Assembly (NCBI RefSeq): GCF_902459505.1
Contig: NC_047084.1
Location: 461,844,140-461,908,139 of the forward strand
DNA: 64,000 bases
Source of the DNA: Geotrypetes seraphini
Lineage: Eukaryota > Chordata > Amphibia > Gymnophiona > Dermophiidae
Reading direction: 5' to 3'
Below, piece by piece: positions 1 through 11,003 of the stretch. Below the pieces are notes generated by a model. That model was not told the DNA's origin. It worked only from the letters and a program-made list of their open reading frames with translations, and searched no databases. The translations under genes were made by a program, and so were the position numbers. Numbering within the stretch: position 1 is the first letter of the stretch; every line of letters begins with the position of its first letter.

Positions 1-513
1 TAGGCTTATATACCGCATCTTCTCTATAACAGTAGAGCTCGGCACGGTTTACAAGAAAATTAGGAAGAAGAACAGATAAAAATGGATTTGGAAAAGTATA
101 GAGAAGAGCGGAATTTACAACTTTGAAAATAGCCAAGTTTTCAGATGTTTTCAAAATGGTTGGAAAGAGCCCAGATCACGCAGCTGAATAGGAAAATCAT
201 TCCACAGCTCAGTCATTTTGAAAAGTAGAAACTTCCCTAATTTGCCAATGTAGGTAATGCCTTTCAGCGTAGGAAAGGACAGTTAAATTTTTTGAGTAGA
301 TCTGGTAATGTCAGATCTTACAGAATTCCAAGACAGGGGAATTAAAGGAGGAAGGATGCCATGCAAGATCTTAAATGTTAAGCAGGCACATTTAAAATAA
401 ACCCTGAAAATCGTAGGAAGCCAATGAAGTTTTTGCAGGAGCGGAGAAACGTGATCAAATTTACTTTTTGCAAAGATCAGCCTAGCAGCAGTATTCTGGA
501 TCAGTTGAAGTCT
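1..513 (-). mobile_element. L2-like LINE, 3' end fragment
   Basis: Read on the minus strand, about 516 down to 285 encodes the end of a CR1/L2-group reverse transcriptase ORF: LIQNTAARLIF, then LLQKLHWLPT and FKILHG, the usual QN-AARL / HWLP / LHG series of this group. The rest, to base 1, is the 3' UTR. It ends in an L2-type tail where the ataccgc and ggtttacaag words near 10-55 resemble the 3' ends of the L2-like copies at 27.7 and 55.8 kb. The element is severely 5' truncated, and its upstream edge abuts the plus-strand L1 at about 510. The protein signature makes the family assignment good; the subfamily is unknown. Confidence 0.75.
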
Positions 514-3054
514 TTGCAGGCTCAGATCACCCCAGCTCTCACCGCAACTTTCAATGCCTTTGTTCAACATGGCAAATTGCCTGATTCGCTGCAGACGGCC
601 CAAATCATAGTACTGCTTAAACCTAGCAAAGATGCTGAACAGGTCTCGTCTTATAGACCTATTTCCCTTCTGAATGTTGAATCCAAATTATTCGCTAAGA
701 TCTTGGCTAACAGGTTGGCACATTGCCTGCCCCCACTTCGTTCAAGGTCGGACTTATGCTAGGAATATCAGGGCTATTTTGGCCACGCTGTAACATGTGG
801 CTACGCTGTAACATGTGGCGACGGTTCGGTTGCAGTCACTGCTGATTAGCTTTGATGCAGAAAAGGCCTTCGACAGGGTTTCCTGGCCTTTTCTTTTTTT
901 CGGTTCTGTCATGGTATGGCATTGAGGGCTTTTTCCAGGTTGCGGTGAGAGCGATTTATAGTTCCCCAAAAGCTGAGGTATGGGTCAATGGTTTGAGCTC
1001 TTCTTCTTTTCCTATTCATAGGGAGACTTGGCAGGGCTGTCCGCTCTCACCGTTATTGTTTGTTCTCACGTTAGATCCCTTGATTTGGGATATCTAGGCT
1101 TTGGAAGCTGTTAAGTGGATTCGCGTTGGACGGTCAGAATTTAAAATTTCCGCTTTTGCCGATGGACTTTTGGTACACCTTTCTGATCTGATTTCTTCCC
1201 TGTCATCCCTGATGAAATTTTTTCGAGAATATGGGGACTTTACATTACATTAGGGACTTCTATTCCGCCTATACCTTGCCTATACTATTCCACCTATACC
1301 TTGCCTATACCGCCTATACTTCTCAGGGTTTCAATTGAATTAACAAAATCTCTGGTGTTGGCTAGGGTTCGGACGAACTGACCGGGACCCTTTCCTTTAC
1401 AGTGAGCTGCCGATTTGTTTCGTTATTTGGGAATTATTCTTATCCCGACTACGTCGGTATTATACTGCAGCAATGTGGGCCCTTTGCTCCAGTATTCGGA
1501 GGAAAGCCTGGGCCATTGGTCTCCTCTTCCAGTTTCCTTATATGGTAGGGTGCAACTTTTTAGCATGATACTTTTTCCTAAATGGCTTTATATGTTTCAG
1601 CTATTACCAATTTGGCTCTTGTGAAAGGATTTGGCTAAACTTTATTGTCTTTTATCGCGATTTTGTTGGAACGGGAAGAAACCTAAGATAGCACTTCGAT
1701 ATCTATTTGGTACCTGGAATAGAGGTGGTCTGGGTTTGCCGGATTTACGACTGTATAACAAGGTGTGTCTGAAGCGTTATCAGGGAGAATGGTTGTCGGA
1801 TCGCAGTGACTTTGTTCCTAAGGCTTTGGAGGGGGTGCTTTATGTCCCTTGGAATCTTTTGTCACTGCTTCAGGTCCCGCGCTCTGTGATTCCTGAAGAT
1901 CTCAGAGGTAATCTACTGCTCTCTTCTCTATGGAGAATTTGGTCCGTTTTACTGATAGCATGGAGCGGGAATCCTACCTCTACCAAGTACCTACCTATTA
2001 CTGGTAACCTGCAGTTCACCCTGGGGTCGGACAATATTAGTTTTCGGCGGTTTCTTTCTCATGATCTTACCTTGTTAGTTCACATTTTACTGGACAGTGG
2101 GGCAGTGCGATCTTGGGCTGATCTAAGGTCGCTTGTGAACTTAATGTGGGTGATTTTTTGGCTTATAAACAACTGCAACATTATGTGGGTTCCCTGTTGC
2201 CTGCTGATCTGCCTTTTCCTGTTGATGTCAAACTTCAAGAATTTCTTTCTCCATATCAGCGGGATGGATTTACAATATTGGGTCTCCATGAAGACTGTCA
2301 ACAACTTTCTGTTTGGGTGATAGGGATGCATTGCACTCTCGCTTGGGCCAAGAGTTGGGCTTGTCCCCTGAGTCCTTGGATATTGACACTTTGATCTGCC
2401 GTATTCCGGAGATTTCACTCAGTGTAGAACTCAGAGAATGCCAATATAAGGTCCTTCATCGTGCCTATTTTACACAGAACCAGTTGTTTTACTCCGGCCT
2501 GACCACTGTTCAGACCTGCCCAAAATGTACTCGAAATGCTCATTCCTTTTTTCATGCTTTTTGGTCTTGCCCACGAGTTTCGCCTTTTTGGCGTTGAATT
2601 GCGGCTTATGTCGCTCATCTGTTACTCCGCTCTATTCCCCTTTCCCCTGCCGGATTTTTACTCGATAAATACAAGGCCTTTCGGCTTCCTTCCCGGGGGC
2701 AACGCCAGTTTTTGTGTAAAGTTGGGATGGTGGGAAAGAGGGTAATCTTATCAGTTTGGGTGAATGATGCTGCTCCCTCTTTTTGGAGGAATCGTCTTCA
2801 TGCCTTGTTGTTGTTGGAGTGTAGAGTGGCTGCTCACTCATTTAAGCGTAAGAAAATTTTTTCCCAGATCTGGGACCCGTACATACAATCCTTGCCTTCT
2901 CGGGCGCATAGTGAAATTTTGAATTTCCTGGCCTGAAGTTTGGGGAGGGGGGTGGTGTCAGATGTGCAGGACTGTGGTACACCAGTTCCTTTTTTTTTGG
3001 CTGTCTTCAGCTTCCATATTGCCTTTTTTGCCCTTGGGACTATAAGAGTTTCAG
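511..3054 (+). mobile_element. L1-like LINE, 5'-truncated decayed ORF2
   Basis: Fragments in several frames follow L1-clade ORF2 order. They are the RT segment SSYRPISLLNVESKLFAKIL (about 650-710), AEKAFDRVSW (about 858-888), TWQGCPLSPLLF (about 1030), the polymerase box as FADG instead of FADD (about 1154), FRYLGI (about 1415), the thumb/C-terminal part WNRGGLGLPDL (about 1710), and a C-terminal CPKC...H...C zinc-knuckle-like motif (about 2518-2570). The frame ends near 2936. The endonuclease and ORF1 are missing. Frameshifts between fragments, and the loss of the second catalytic aspartate, make it inactive. It is interrupted by an L2 tail at about 1240 and, in its 3' UTR, by a CR1 at about 3055. 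Its own 3' end resumes at 5576. Confidence 0.85.
1238..1322 (-). mobile_element. L2-like LINE 3' tail inserted in L1
   Basis: A short segment begins with tacattacattaggga and continues attccgcc, the 3'-terminal signature of the L2-like LINEs at 27727 and 55783 in minus orientation. It carries about three imperfect copies of a 21-bp word containing cctataccttgcctata, a local expansion. L1 coding similarity stops just before it and resumes just after it (the SGF segment near 1325), so it is an insertion. Confidence 0.6.
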
Positions 3055-5576
3055 TTCCTAGGGAGGAAATGCAGTTATTATGGGTGACTTCAATTACCCA
3101 GGGATAGACTGGAAACTAGGCACCTCCGGCTGCAGCAGGGAAACCAAGTTCCTGGATGCAGTGGGCGATTGCTTCCTGGAACAACTTGTCAAGGAAAACA
3201 CAAGAGGAAATGCAATTCTGGACTTAATTCTAAATGGACTACCAGGACCGGCGCAAAATGTAGAAGTAGAAGGGACATTGGGAAGCAGTGATCACAATAT
3301 GATCTGCTTCAACCTGGACATGGGGGCGAAACAACAATCCAGAATGGCGGACATGGTGCTGAACTTCCGAAAAGGGAATTACGAAGGGATGAGACTCATG
3401 GTGGGGAACAAGATTAAGAAGAGGATAGGTGCTGTAAAACGCTAGAGCAAGCGTGGTCCCTTTTTTAAAGACACAGTCACCGAGGCACAAAATCTATATA
3501 TACTGCGTATCAACAAGGGATCCAAGAGGAAAAAGAACAAGGAATTAGTGTGGCTCACTGTAGCGGTGAAAGAAGTGATTAAGATGAGAAGATTTCTTTT
3601 AAAGTATGGAAAAGGTCAAAAACGAATGAAAACTGGAAAAAGCACAAGCAATATCAATGCAGGTGCTATAAAGCGGTAAGAGGGGCCAAAAGGGACTACG
3701 AGGAAAAAATTGCCAAGGAGGCAAAAAACTTCAAGTCGTTCTTTCGATACATTAAGGGGAAACGACCTGCAAAGGAAGCGTTGGGGCCGTTGGACGACCA
3801 TAGAATAAAGGGAGTGCTAAAAGAGGACAAAGCCATTGCCGACAAACTGAACACATTTTTTGTGTCTGTGTTTACAGAAGAGGATATACGCAACATACCG
3901 GAAGCTGACAGGCTATACGCAGGAAACGAAGACAGGAAACTGACTGGGTTGACAGTCAGTCTAGAAGAGGTATGCAAGCAGATTGAGAGGCTTAAAAACG
4001 ACAAATTCCCTGGATCGGATGGCATCCATCCGAGGGTAATCAAGGAACTGAAAGGGGTTATAGCTGAACTGCTTCAACTAATAACCAATCTGTCGATCAA
4101 ATCGGTAAGGATTCCGGAAGACTGGAAAGTGGCAAATGTTACGGCGATCATCAAGAAAGGTTTGAGGGGAGATCCGGGAAACTACAGTCCAGTGAGTCTG
4201 ACCTCGGTACCAGGAAAGATGGTAGAGGCGGTGATAAAGGACTGCATCGTTGACCACCTTGACGGACACAATCTGATGAGGACCAGCAAGCATGGCTTCA
4301 GCAAAGGAAGATATTGCTGACAAACTTGCTGCACTTCTTCGAGGGAGTTAACAGGCAGATAGACAAAGGTGACCTGGTTGACATTGTATATCTGGATTGT
4401 CAGAAGGCGTTTGACAAGGTCCTGCATGATCAACTACTTCGAAAAATTGCGAGCCATGGGATTAAGGGTGAAATATTCATGTGGATCAAAAACTGGTTGG
4501 CTGATAGAAAACAGAGAGTGGGGGTAAATGGACAATACTCGGACTGGAAAAGTGTCACCAGTAGAGTGTCACAGGGTTCGATGCATGGGCCTGTGCTCTT
4601 CAACATATTTCTAAACGAACTGGAAATTGGAACGATGAGTAAGGTGATTAAATTTGCAGCCGATACAAAGTTATTCAGAGTAATGAAGACACAGGAGGAT
4701 TGCGAAGACCTGCAACAGGACATAAATACGCTCGATAAATGGGCTGCAGCATGGCAAATGAAGTTTAACGTGGATAAGTATAAGTTGATGCATGTCGGTA
4801 ACAAAAATATTGTACACGAATACAGGATGTCCGGTGCAGTACTTGGAGAGACCCCCCCAGGAAAGAGACTTAGGAGTACTGGTTGACAAATCAGCGAAGC
4901 CATCCGCGCAATTCGTGGCGGAAGCGAAAAGGGCGAACAAAATGTTTGGAATGATTAAGAAGGGAATCACGAACAAATTGGAGAAGATTGTCATGCCGAT
5001 GTACCGGGCCATGGTGCGACCCCACCTGGAATATTGCATCCAGCACTGGTCGCCATACTTGAAGAAGGACACGGTACTACTCGAAAGGGTCCAGAGAAGA
5101 GCGACTAAAATGGTTAAGAGGCTGGAGGAGTTGTCGTACAGCGAGAGATTAGAGAAACTGGGCCTCTTCTCTCTTGAAAAGAGGAGACTGAGAGGGGACA
5201 TGATTGAAATGTTCAAGATAATGAAGGGAATAGACTTAGTAGATAAAGACAGGTTGTTCACCCTCTCCAAGGTAGGGAGAACGAGAGGACACTCTCTAAA
5301 GTTAAAAGGGGATAGATTCCGTATAAACGTAAGGAAGTTCTTTTTCACCCAGAGAGTGGTGGAAAACTGGAACGCTCTTCCGGAGGCTGTCATAGGGGAA
5401 AACACCCTCCAGGGATTCAAGACAAAGTTAGACAAGTTCCTGCTAGATCATAACGTAAGCAGGTAAGGCTAGACTCAGTTAGGGCTCAGGTCCTTGACCT
5501 AGGAGCCGCCGCATGAGCAGACTGCTGGGCACGATGGACCACTGGTCTGACCCAGCAGCGGCAATTCTTATGTTCT
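3055..5576 (+). mobile_element. CR1 LINE, 5'-truncated, long
   Basis: This CR1 retrotransposon runs from the end of its endonuclease domain to its 3' terminus. The order is MGDFNYPGIDW (3080), then GSSDHNMI of the endonuclease (about 3282). The RT follows with FPGSDGIHPRVIKEL (about 4003), DCQKAFDKV (about 4396) and VSQGSMHGPVLF (about 4568), and the polymerase box reads FAADTKLF where CR1 has FADDTKLF (about 4650). The C-terminal part has LGVLVDKSAK, PHLEYCIQHWSP, FSLEKRRLRGDMIE and FFFTQRVVENWNALP (5020-5460). At least three frameshifts or stops (near 3445, 4320 and 4860) and the lost aspartate make it inactive. The 3' end, cagcggcaattcttatgttc with a repeated ttcttatg word at 5560-5576, is the CR1 terminus. 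It sits within the 3' UTR of an older L1. Confidence 0.92.
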
Positions 5577-5737
5577 TATGGTACTCTCAATATATCGCTT
5601 TTGGTTTTTGTGGAAAGCTAGGGTTGGATGAGGAAGGTTGGGGGAGGGGGTTTTCCCAGGCAATTTGTTTTGTAGATCAGTTTGTACCTTGTTGTGGTTT
5701 GTATTCCTGTAATTAATAAAAACTGTTTACTAGTGCT
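5576..5737 (+). mobile_element. L1 3' UTR end, resumed after CR1
   Basis: After the CR1 terminus the G-rich L1-type 3' UTR resumes (a ggttgggggaggggg stretch at 5636). It reaches an AATAAA signal (taattaataaaaactg, about 5714). It therefore completes the L1 that starts at 511. The G-rich 3' UTR just before an AATAAA also occurs in the intact L1 at 23.3-23.48 kb. Confidence 0.55.
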
Positions 5738-6550
5738 GCCCAATTCAGGGAAAAAAAATTTGATTCGATTCAGCCTATTGAATTGGTTTTTCGATTCGAT
5801 TTGATTTTCCTGCCCAATTGGGTGTTTTTTTTCAAACATCCTGGTGGGTTTATTTTACAGCCTCTTTACCCCCTTTGCCTTCTCCTAACCACACTGGCAC
5901 TGTGGTGTAAACAAAATAAAGAAACAAAAAAGACTTTTCCTCTCTCTGTTAAATTCTAGCTCACGTTTGCGATCTAACACCAGCTCTGGCAGGATACACA
6001 TTTCAAATCTGACATATTGTAGTCACAAAACAGAAAATAAAATTAGTTTTTCTACCTTTTGTTGCCTGGCCATTATTCAAATTTTGTTGGTCTCAGGCTC
6101 TGGTTGTCTTCTGATAACTTGCTTGCCAGGGTCTCCTTCTTTCTTCTTTCTCCCTGCTAACCATCCATTTTCCATCTCTGTCCTCCCCTTCCGTTTCGCT
6201 TCCCTCCCCAGGAGGTCTGGCATCTTTCCTTTTTTTCGTCTCCCTCCACAGATCCACCTTTTCTTAACTACCCTTTCAACCAGCATCTCTCCTTCCTTCC
6301 CCACCCCATGGCCCACCATCTCTCCCTTTCTTTTCCCAACTACCCTCCTATCCAGTATCTCTATCCTCCCCTCCACACCATCCCTTGCATCCAACTTCTC
6401 TCCCTTTCTGTTCCTTCCCTCTTTAAATCCCATTGTCCATCATCTCTCTCCCTCTCCTCTATTTTCAGACCCATTTCTTCCTCCCCAAAGGCCGGCATAT
6501 GCACATCTCTTTGAACCCTCCCCTTCCCTCCCTCCGTGTACTTCTATACC
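5738..6550. other. Unassigned AT-rich then pyrimidine-rich DNA
   Basis: 5738-5830 is a degenerate run of ttcgattcgattt words. From about 6110 to 6540 the plus strand is strongly C/T-rich. A 232-codon open frame here is Pro/Ser/Phe/Leu-rich low-complexity sequence and looks like a by-product of composition. No element or gene is recognised. Confidence 0.5.
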
Positions 6551-6552
6551 AG

Positions 6553-6935
6553 GGCCCCCTCCCCTGAAGGTCTGTTCCCCCCTTGAAGGTCTGTCCCCCC
6601 TGAAGGCTTGCACCCCACCCCTAAAGGCCTGTGCCACCATTCCTGAAGGCCTGTTTCCCCCTTAAAGGCTTGTCCCCCCCTTAAAGGTCTGCCTGTCCCT
6701 CCTGAAGGCCTGCCTGTCCCCTTGAAGGCTTGTCCCCTCCCCTTGAAGGCCTATCCCCCCTTGAAGGCCCATCCCCCCCTTGAAGGCCCATCCCACCCCT
6801 GAAGGCCTGCCTGTCCCCCCCTTGAAGACCTGTCCCCCCTTTGAAGGCCTGCCTGCCTGTCCCCCTGAAGGCCTGCCTGCTTGTCCCACCCCGAAGGACT
6901 GCTCACTGACCCCCCCCCCCCCCAAAAGGCCTGCG
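6553..6935. repeat. GC-rich minisatellite, about 17 units
   Basis: Tandem units of about 17-25 bp share the core TTGAAGGCCTGTCCCCC, with variable C-run lengths and occasional insertion of an extra cctg or gcctg. Roughly 17 units are visible, ending in a run of about 16 C at 6909-6924. Both strands are open for long stretches because of composition, which explains the apparent proteins here. Units are diverged from each other, so this is an old or fast-mutating array. Confidence 0.85.
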
Positions 6936-7662
6936 TGTTCCTCCTGGCCTCCCACTGGGGTCCAGCTTCCCCCTGGGCCTCCCCACACTGTTTACCTTCT
7001 AGGAACAGCCTGCAAACAAGATCACAGTGCTAGCGATCTTTGTACTTCTTCTAAGCTGTTTCCTCTGTCGCGGTCCCGCCCCTCCTCCTATGGGCTGTAT
7101 CGCTTTTACCCCACAGGAATTGCTACCATGGCTTTATAAAAAGGGCCTATGTTTTTCCGCTGGGTCAACATAAGAATGATATATAATTTCATCCAATCCC
7201 TGTTGAAAAGTATCAGTTCAAAGAATACTATATTCACAGATCCTAGTTTTAAAAATCTTTAACAGTTATGTAATATATTTTAATAAATCTGCATATATTT
7301 GCCTATTGCCTTGTTGTTTTAACTTTATTAATAAAGTCATTTTGTTAGTATTTCTTGTGTGCCCAGTTACTATATGTCCCTCTTTTTTGGTGTGGGGGGG
7401 GGAAGAGAGGGAAATTGTCTGCTAAGTTTAATTATAAGCATACGGAAGAGCTTAGATTTTAAATATGGGCTCTTACTTAGGGTGTGTCATCTAATAATTG
7501 CTCTCTGCTTCCATCTGCTGGTTCTATTTAGTATGCTTTATTAATATGGAAGTACTGTAACCTGTAAGATCAGTTTTTAATTACACTTACATAATAGACA
7601 TTTATATAAATGAATAATCTTAGCTACTGGTACCGGGAAAGGAAGAGGAGGATAGAAATGAT
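6936..7662. other. No recognisable gene or element
   Basis: Mixed unique-looking sequence, AT-rich from about 7140, with AATAAA-like words near 7280-7330. No coding signature, TIR or SINE box was found. Confidence 0.4.
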
Positions 7663-7683
7663 TAGTAGTAGTAGTAGTAGTAG
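7663..7683. repeat. (TAG)n microsatellite
   Basis: About seven perfect TAG trinucleotides, followed by about 200 bp of purine-rich sequence. Confidence 0.9.
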
Positions 7684-8039
7684 GACAGAAAATAGGGAAA
7701 GGAGAAAGGATCTGGGGGGATGGAGTCAGAGGGAAGAATCTCAGAGGAGGAAAGTGGATCAGAAAAGAGAATACATAAGAGGGTTATGAGAATCAAAGAA
7801 TACAGGAGGAAAAAAACAGATAGGGGGATAAGGGAGAGTAGGAAACATCGAAAAAGAGAGGGGATGCAGAGTTGGGGACAATCAGCTCATATCTGTCTTT
7901 ACTACACTGACCCCTTTCTCTCACACATACTCCATACTTAGGATTACCAGATTTTCCAAATGGAAAATCTGGACCCATGGCCCCACCCCCAGGACCACCC
8001 TGTTCCGCCCCCAGGCCCCATCTCCTTGACCTGCTAGAG

Positions 8040-9040
8040 CAGGGGTGCCCAATAGGTCGATCGCGATTGACCGGTAGCTCGCCAAGGCAAAGTGAGTCGA
8101 TCACCCAGGACTCACTTTGCCTTGGCGATCTATTGGGCCGATCAGTCTTCCTCTCCCTGATGTCAATTCTGCCGTCGGAGAGGAAGTTCGGGCCAGCCAA
8201 TCACTGCCTGGCTGGGCGGAACTTCCTCTCTGACGGCAGAATTGACGTTGGGGAGAGGAATGCTGGTCGGCCCGAAGCAGGGAGAGCTTGGGGCGGCATC
8301 GGCTTTGGGGCCTGTTATCCATTGGTGGCGGTTTGGGTCCTGTTCCCCGATGGCAGCAGCAGCGGCAGTGGCTTGGGGAAGGGCAGGGAGAAAGAAAGAA
8401 AGGGGCAGGCAGGGAGACAGAAGGAAAGAAGAGAAACAGAAAAAAAGAAAGGGGGCATGAAGAGAGAAAGAAAGAAAGATCAGGGAGAGAGGAAGAAAAA
8501 GTTGGGGGAGGGAATGAGGTGTAGAGGAGAGGAAGCATACAGGCTGAAAGAAGGGAAGAAAGATTGGATGCACAGTCAGTGCAACTAGAGACTCATGAAA
8601 TCACCAGACAAGGTAGGAAAAATGATTTTATTTTAAATTTAGTGATCAAAATGTGTCTTAATTTATATCTGCTGTCTATATTTTACAATATGGTCCCCTT
8701 TTACTAAACCGCAATAGTGGTTTTTAGCGCAGGGAGCCTATGAGCGTCGAGAGCAGCGCTGGGCATTCAGCGCAGCTCCCTGCGCTAAAAACTGCTATTG
8801 TGGTTTAGTAAAAAGGGAGGGGGGTGGGTATTTGTCTATTTTTGTATGGTTGTTACTGAGGTGACAGTGCATAGAGTCATCTGCTTTGACCTCTGAAAAA
8901 AACACAGAATAGGAATGATAATTAACAATTCTATGCGTACAGTGTGCGTTGTGGTTTTTTTTAATTTTATTGTTGGTAGATCATTTTGACTTGGTCATTT
9001 TAAAAGTAGCTCACGAGTCAAAAAAGTGTGGGCACCCCTG
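8040..9040. mobile_element. hAT-type non-autonomous element (CAGGGGTGCCCA ends)
   Basis: Terminal inverted repeats CAGGGGTGCCCA and TGGGCACCCCTG are flanked by a perfect 8-bp duplication, TGCTAGAG (8032-8039 and 9041-9048). The exact duplication implies a fairly recent insertion. Inside are two strong inverted repeats. One is a 19-bp pair around cgccaaggcaaagtgagtc (about 8080-8125). The other is about 45 bp, around gacggcagaattgacgt (about 8150-8255). A purine-rich GAAA/GGGA region follows (8385-8540), and a foldback element sits at 8694-8816. No transposase frame is present. Confidence 0.82.
8694..8816. mobile_element. Foldback MITE (CCTTTTACTAAACCGC family)
   Basis: Arms of about 43 bp are inverted copies with about four mismatches: tccccttttactaaaccgca on the left and its complement ending aaaaaggga on the right. 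Relatives occur at 10099, 34905, 35992 and 46340. Three of those have 3-bp TWA-type flanks, suggesting a Harbinger-like origin. It is nested inside the hAT-type element at 8040-9040. Confidence 0.65.
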
Positions 9041-9185
9041 TGCTAGAGCAATGAGTGAAGTCGAACGGCATTCACGCTTGCGCTGGCATGATATCACAGC
9101 GTTGCATCCATCGCTCTTTGCCAGAAGCTTTTCAAAACCCGGACGTGTCATCAAAAGGAGGATATCTGCTAACCCTATCCATACC

Positions 9186-9860
9186 CACCTCATTCTACTC
9201 ACTCTCTCTTCATGAAATGTCTTCTGATTTCACTCTATCCTCACAGCTCCTTCAATTGCCTTACTCGCACATTCTCACTTCCCAATTCTCTCACACCCCA
9301 CCAGTTCCATCACTCGCTCTTCCCCTTCCCCCCATGTTTACTTTCTCATTTTCCCCCTTATCCCTTTCCTATTTCTGCACAAACTCTCCATTATACCCTC
9401 CCTTCAAGCCCCATTCAAACTCTCTTACCTCCTGCCTCCTCATGCCCCTTCTTTGCCACAGGAGAAGAAGAAAGAGGACATTAGTAGCATGAATCTCAGG
9501 CTGCATTGTCACTCTCTGACTGCAATCAGGTTGTTGTGTTAAGCTGTATTATTTATTAGGGAAACTATATTCCATACTATACACCGAGTAGGGAAAAGAG
9601 ACAGGAGAAGAGGACTGGAGGGAATGACCAACAAGAGAAGTTTGGGCTGGTGAGAGGATTAAGGGCAGCAAAAATTAGGAAGGGCTGGTGTAGGTAGCAC
9701 CTTCAAAGGATGACAATGTAGTAATGAATGGGTGAAAACAGAAATTAATAAGAGGCTGAGGAAGGAGGGATACAGGAAACGGGAGAGCTAGGGAGGTAGC
9801 GGGAGTAGGCTGGGAAGGAGATAAAAGAGCATAAAGGTTGGTGGGTGAAAAGTAACAAGA
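9186..9860. other. Pyrimidine-rich then unassigned DNA
   Basis: 9190-9460 is C/T-rich on the plus strand. From 9540 the plus strand becomes purine-rich. Open frames on either strand are low-complexity. No gene is supported. Confidence 0.4.
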
Positions 9861-10021
9861 GGGATTTTTGAAATGGACACTGACTAAAAAGACTCTTCTC
9901 CTTAATTGGTGAACTGCTGATGTCCCTACCGTCCAAGCACTACATGGGCACGGTGGGGACATCAGCAGTTCACCAATTAAGGAGAAGAGTCTTTTTAGTC
10001 AGTGTCCATTTCAAAAATCCC
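9861..10021. repeat. Near-perfect inverted repeat, 71-bp arms
   Basis: Left arm 9861-9931 and right arm 9951-10021 are reverse complements with a single mismatch (tgtccctacc against tgtccccacc). They are separated by a 19-nt spacer, so transcribed RNA or single-stranded DNA would form a long hairpin. No flanking duplication or TIR family was recognised. The near identity of the arms implies recent formation or maintained homology. Confidence 0.9.
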
Positions 10022-10098
10022 TTAACATTTTTTTGGAGTAGGAAAAGCAATATCATAATTATCAAATAAAAGATAGGATCTTGGTTCTGGTTGACTAA

Positions 10099-10189
10099 GG
10101 GGCCTTTTACTAAGGCGCGCCAGCTGTTTTACTGTGCATTAGCATTAGCGCGCGCTAAAACAACTAGTGCACCTTAGTAAAAGGACCCC
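10099..10189. mobile_element. Foldback MITE, Harbinger-like flanks
   Basis: A 91-bp unit has ends GGGGCCTTTTACTAAGG and CCTTAGTAAAAGGACCCC, flanked by TAA and TAT. It belongs to the same TTTTACTAAG family as 8694 and 35992. Non-coding. Confidence 0.6.
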
Positions 10190-10439
10190 TATATTTGGAG
10201 AGATGAAATTAAATAATTGTTGCAAAAAAAACAACAATCAAAACAAAACATAAGACTCAAAGTTGTATTCACTTGGGAACATTTGCGTCACTTTAAAAGC
10301 CCTCCTGGGGGAAATATAAAGTCTCATAACAAACTTGTAGATGCTTAACAAAAAGTATAAGCTGCCTATCTTGAACTGTACACTGGAATTCCTTTTCCCA
10401 CACCCAGGCCAATTGATCATAATCACCAGCTGGGGTTTT

Positions 10440-10650
10440 CTTCTGTAAATATTTAGATTTAGGGATTTGTTATTTATAATCCGTTCTTATCCAGAGCAGA
10501 GAACAAGCAAAACCTACATAAACATTAACACAAACAACTACATTTTTTTTGCTTATGTTTGACTTATTCTTGAGTGAACTCCTTCAAAAAGGCGATAAAT
10601 AAATGCAAATAAATTAATTAACCTTGCAAAAAAAAAAAATCAAATCTGCA
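10440..10650 (+). mobile_element. L2/SINE-like 3' tail
   Basis: The words ttgagtgaactccttcaaaaaggc and gataaataaatg (10573-10610) resemble the 3' termini of tetrapod L2-type LINEs and SINEs ending in a TAAATAAA repeat. No promoter boxes or coding part were recognised, so the exact element is uncertain. Confidence 0.4.
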
Positions 10651-10690
10651 AAATACACCAGGACAAAACAGCTGCTGTCACACCAGTCAG
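10551..10690. repeat. Direct repeat, copy A
   Basis: About 140 bp from gcttatgtttgacttattct to ctgctgtcacaccagtcag is repeated in the same orientation at 13016-13158. The segments differ by scattered substitutions and a roughly 14-bp gap (copy B has an extra gctgtacaccac). Confidence 0.85.
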
Positions 10691-10699
10691 GGCAGTTCG

Positions 10700-10995
10700 C
10701 ATGTTAGATGTAACAAATGATGTTTCATCAAGCTCCTGAAATCAGTCAGGTTTCAATCTTGCCAAACCTCCAGTGGCAGCTTATTCCACTCTGAATGATC
10801 AGGAACAGTTAAAAAAAACCAACAAAACCCAAAACCCACACTTTCTCATACTTTCAGAGTGAAAAGTGCAAAAGTCTGGTAGCAGAAGTGCACAGGCAGT
10901 TGCGAACATAATGCACGGGATGGAACATGTTACTTGGAGATAGCCAAGGGTATGTTGAAATCTTTGCCACCTCAAAGCCTGAAAATGGCCGCTCC
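10700..10995. other. No recognisable feature
   Basis: Unique-looking sequence between the repeat copy and the hAT-type element at 11004. No coding or TIR signature was seen. Confidence 0.4.
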
Positions 10996-11003
10996 CTCTA
11001 AGC

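Larger units (their letters stand above)
7939..9177. mobile_element. hAT-type non-autonomous element (TAGGGTTACCAG ends)
   Basis: The left end reads TAGGATTACCAGATTTTCC and the right end ...GCTAACCCTA. They are flanked by near-identical 8-bp duplications, TCCATACT (7931-7938) and TCCATACC (9178-9185), as expected for hAT transposition. Its internal words (a cggac / aaaacccgg pair near 9135) match the copy at 11388. Most of its length is a second element (8040-9040) inserted in it. There is no transposase. The hAT assignment rests on TSD length and TIRs. Confidence 0.7.

Noticed and set aside
5967-6665. A 232-codon Pro/Ser-rich open frame
   Set aside because: It lies in pyrimidine-rich DNA and the start of a minisatellite, both strands are open, and no domain is visible. 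It is a composition effect.
6553-6935. Regular short repeats that could suggest a CRISPR-like array
   Set aside because: Units adjoin each other directly with no unique spacers, and the organism is a vertebrate.
7977-8588. Overlapping frames of 145-203 codons on both strands
   Set aside because: They fall inside a non-autonomous hAT-type element with purine-rich and palindromic DNA. The mirrored frames are expected from inverted repeats.
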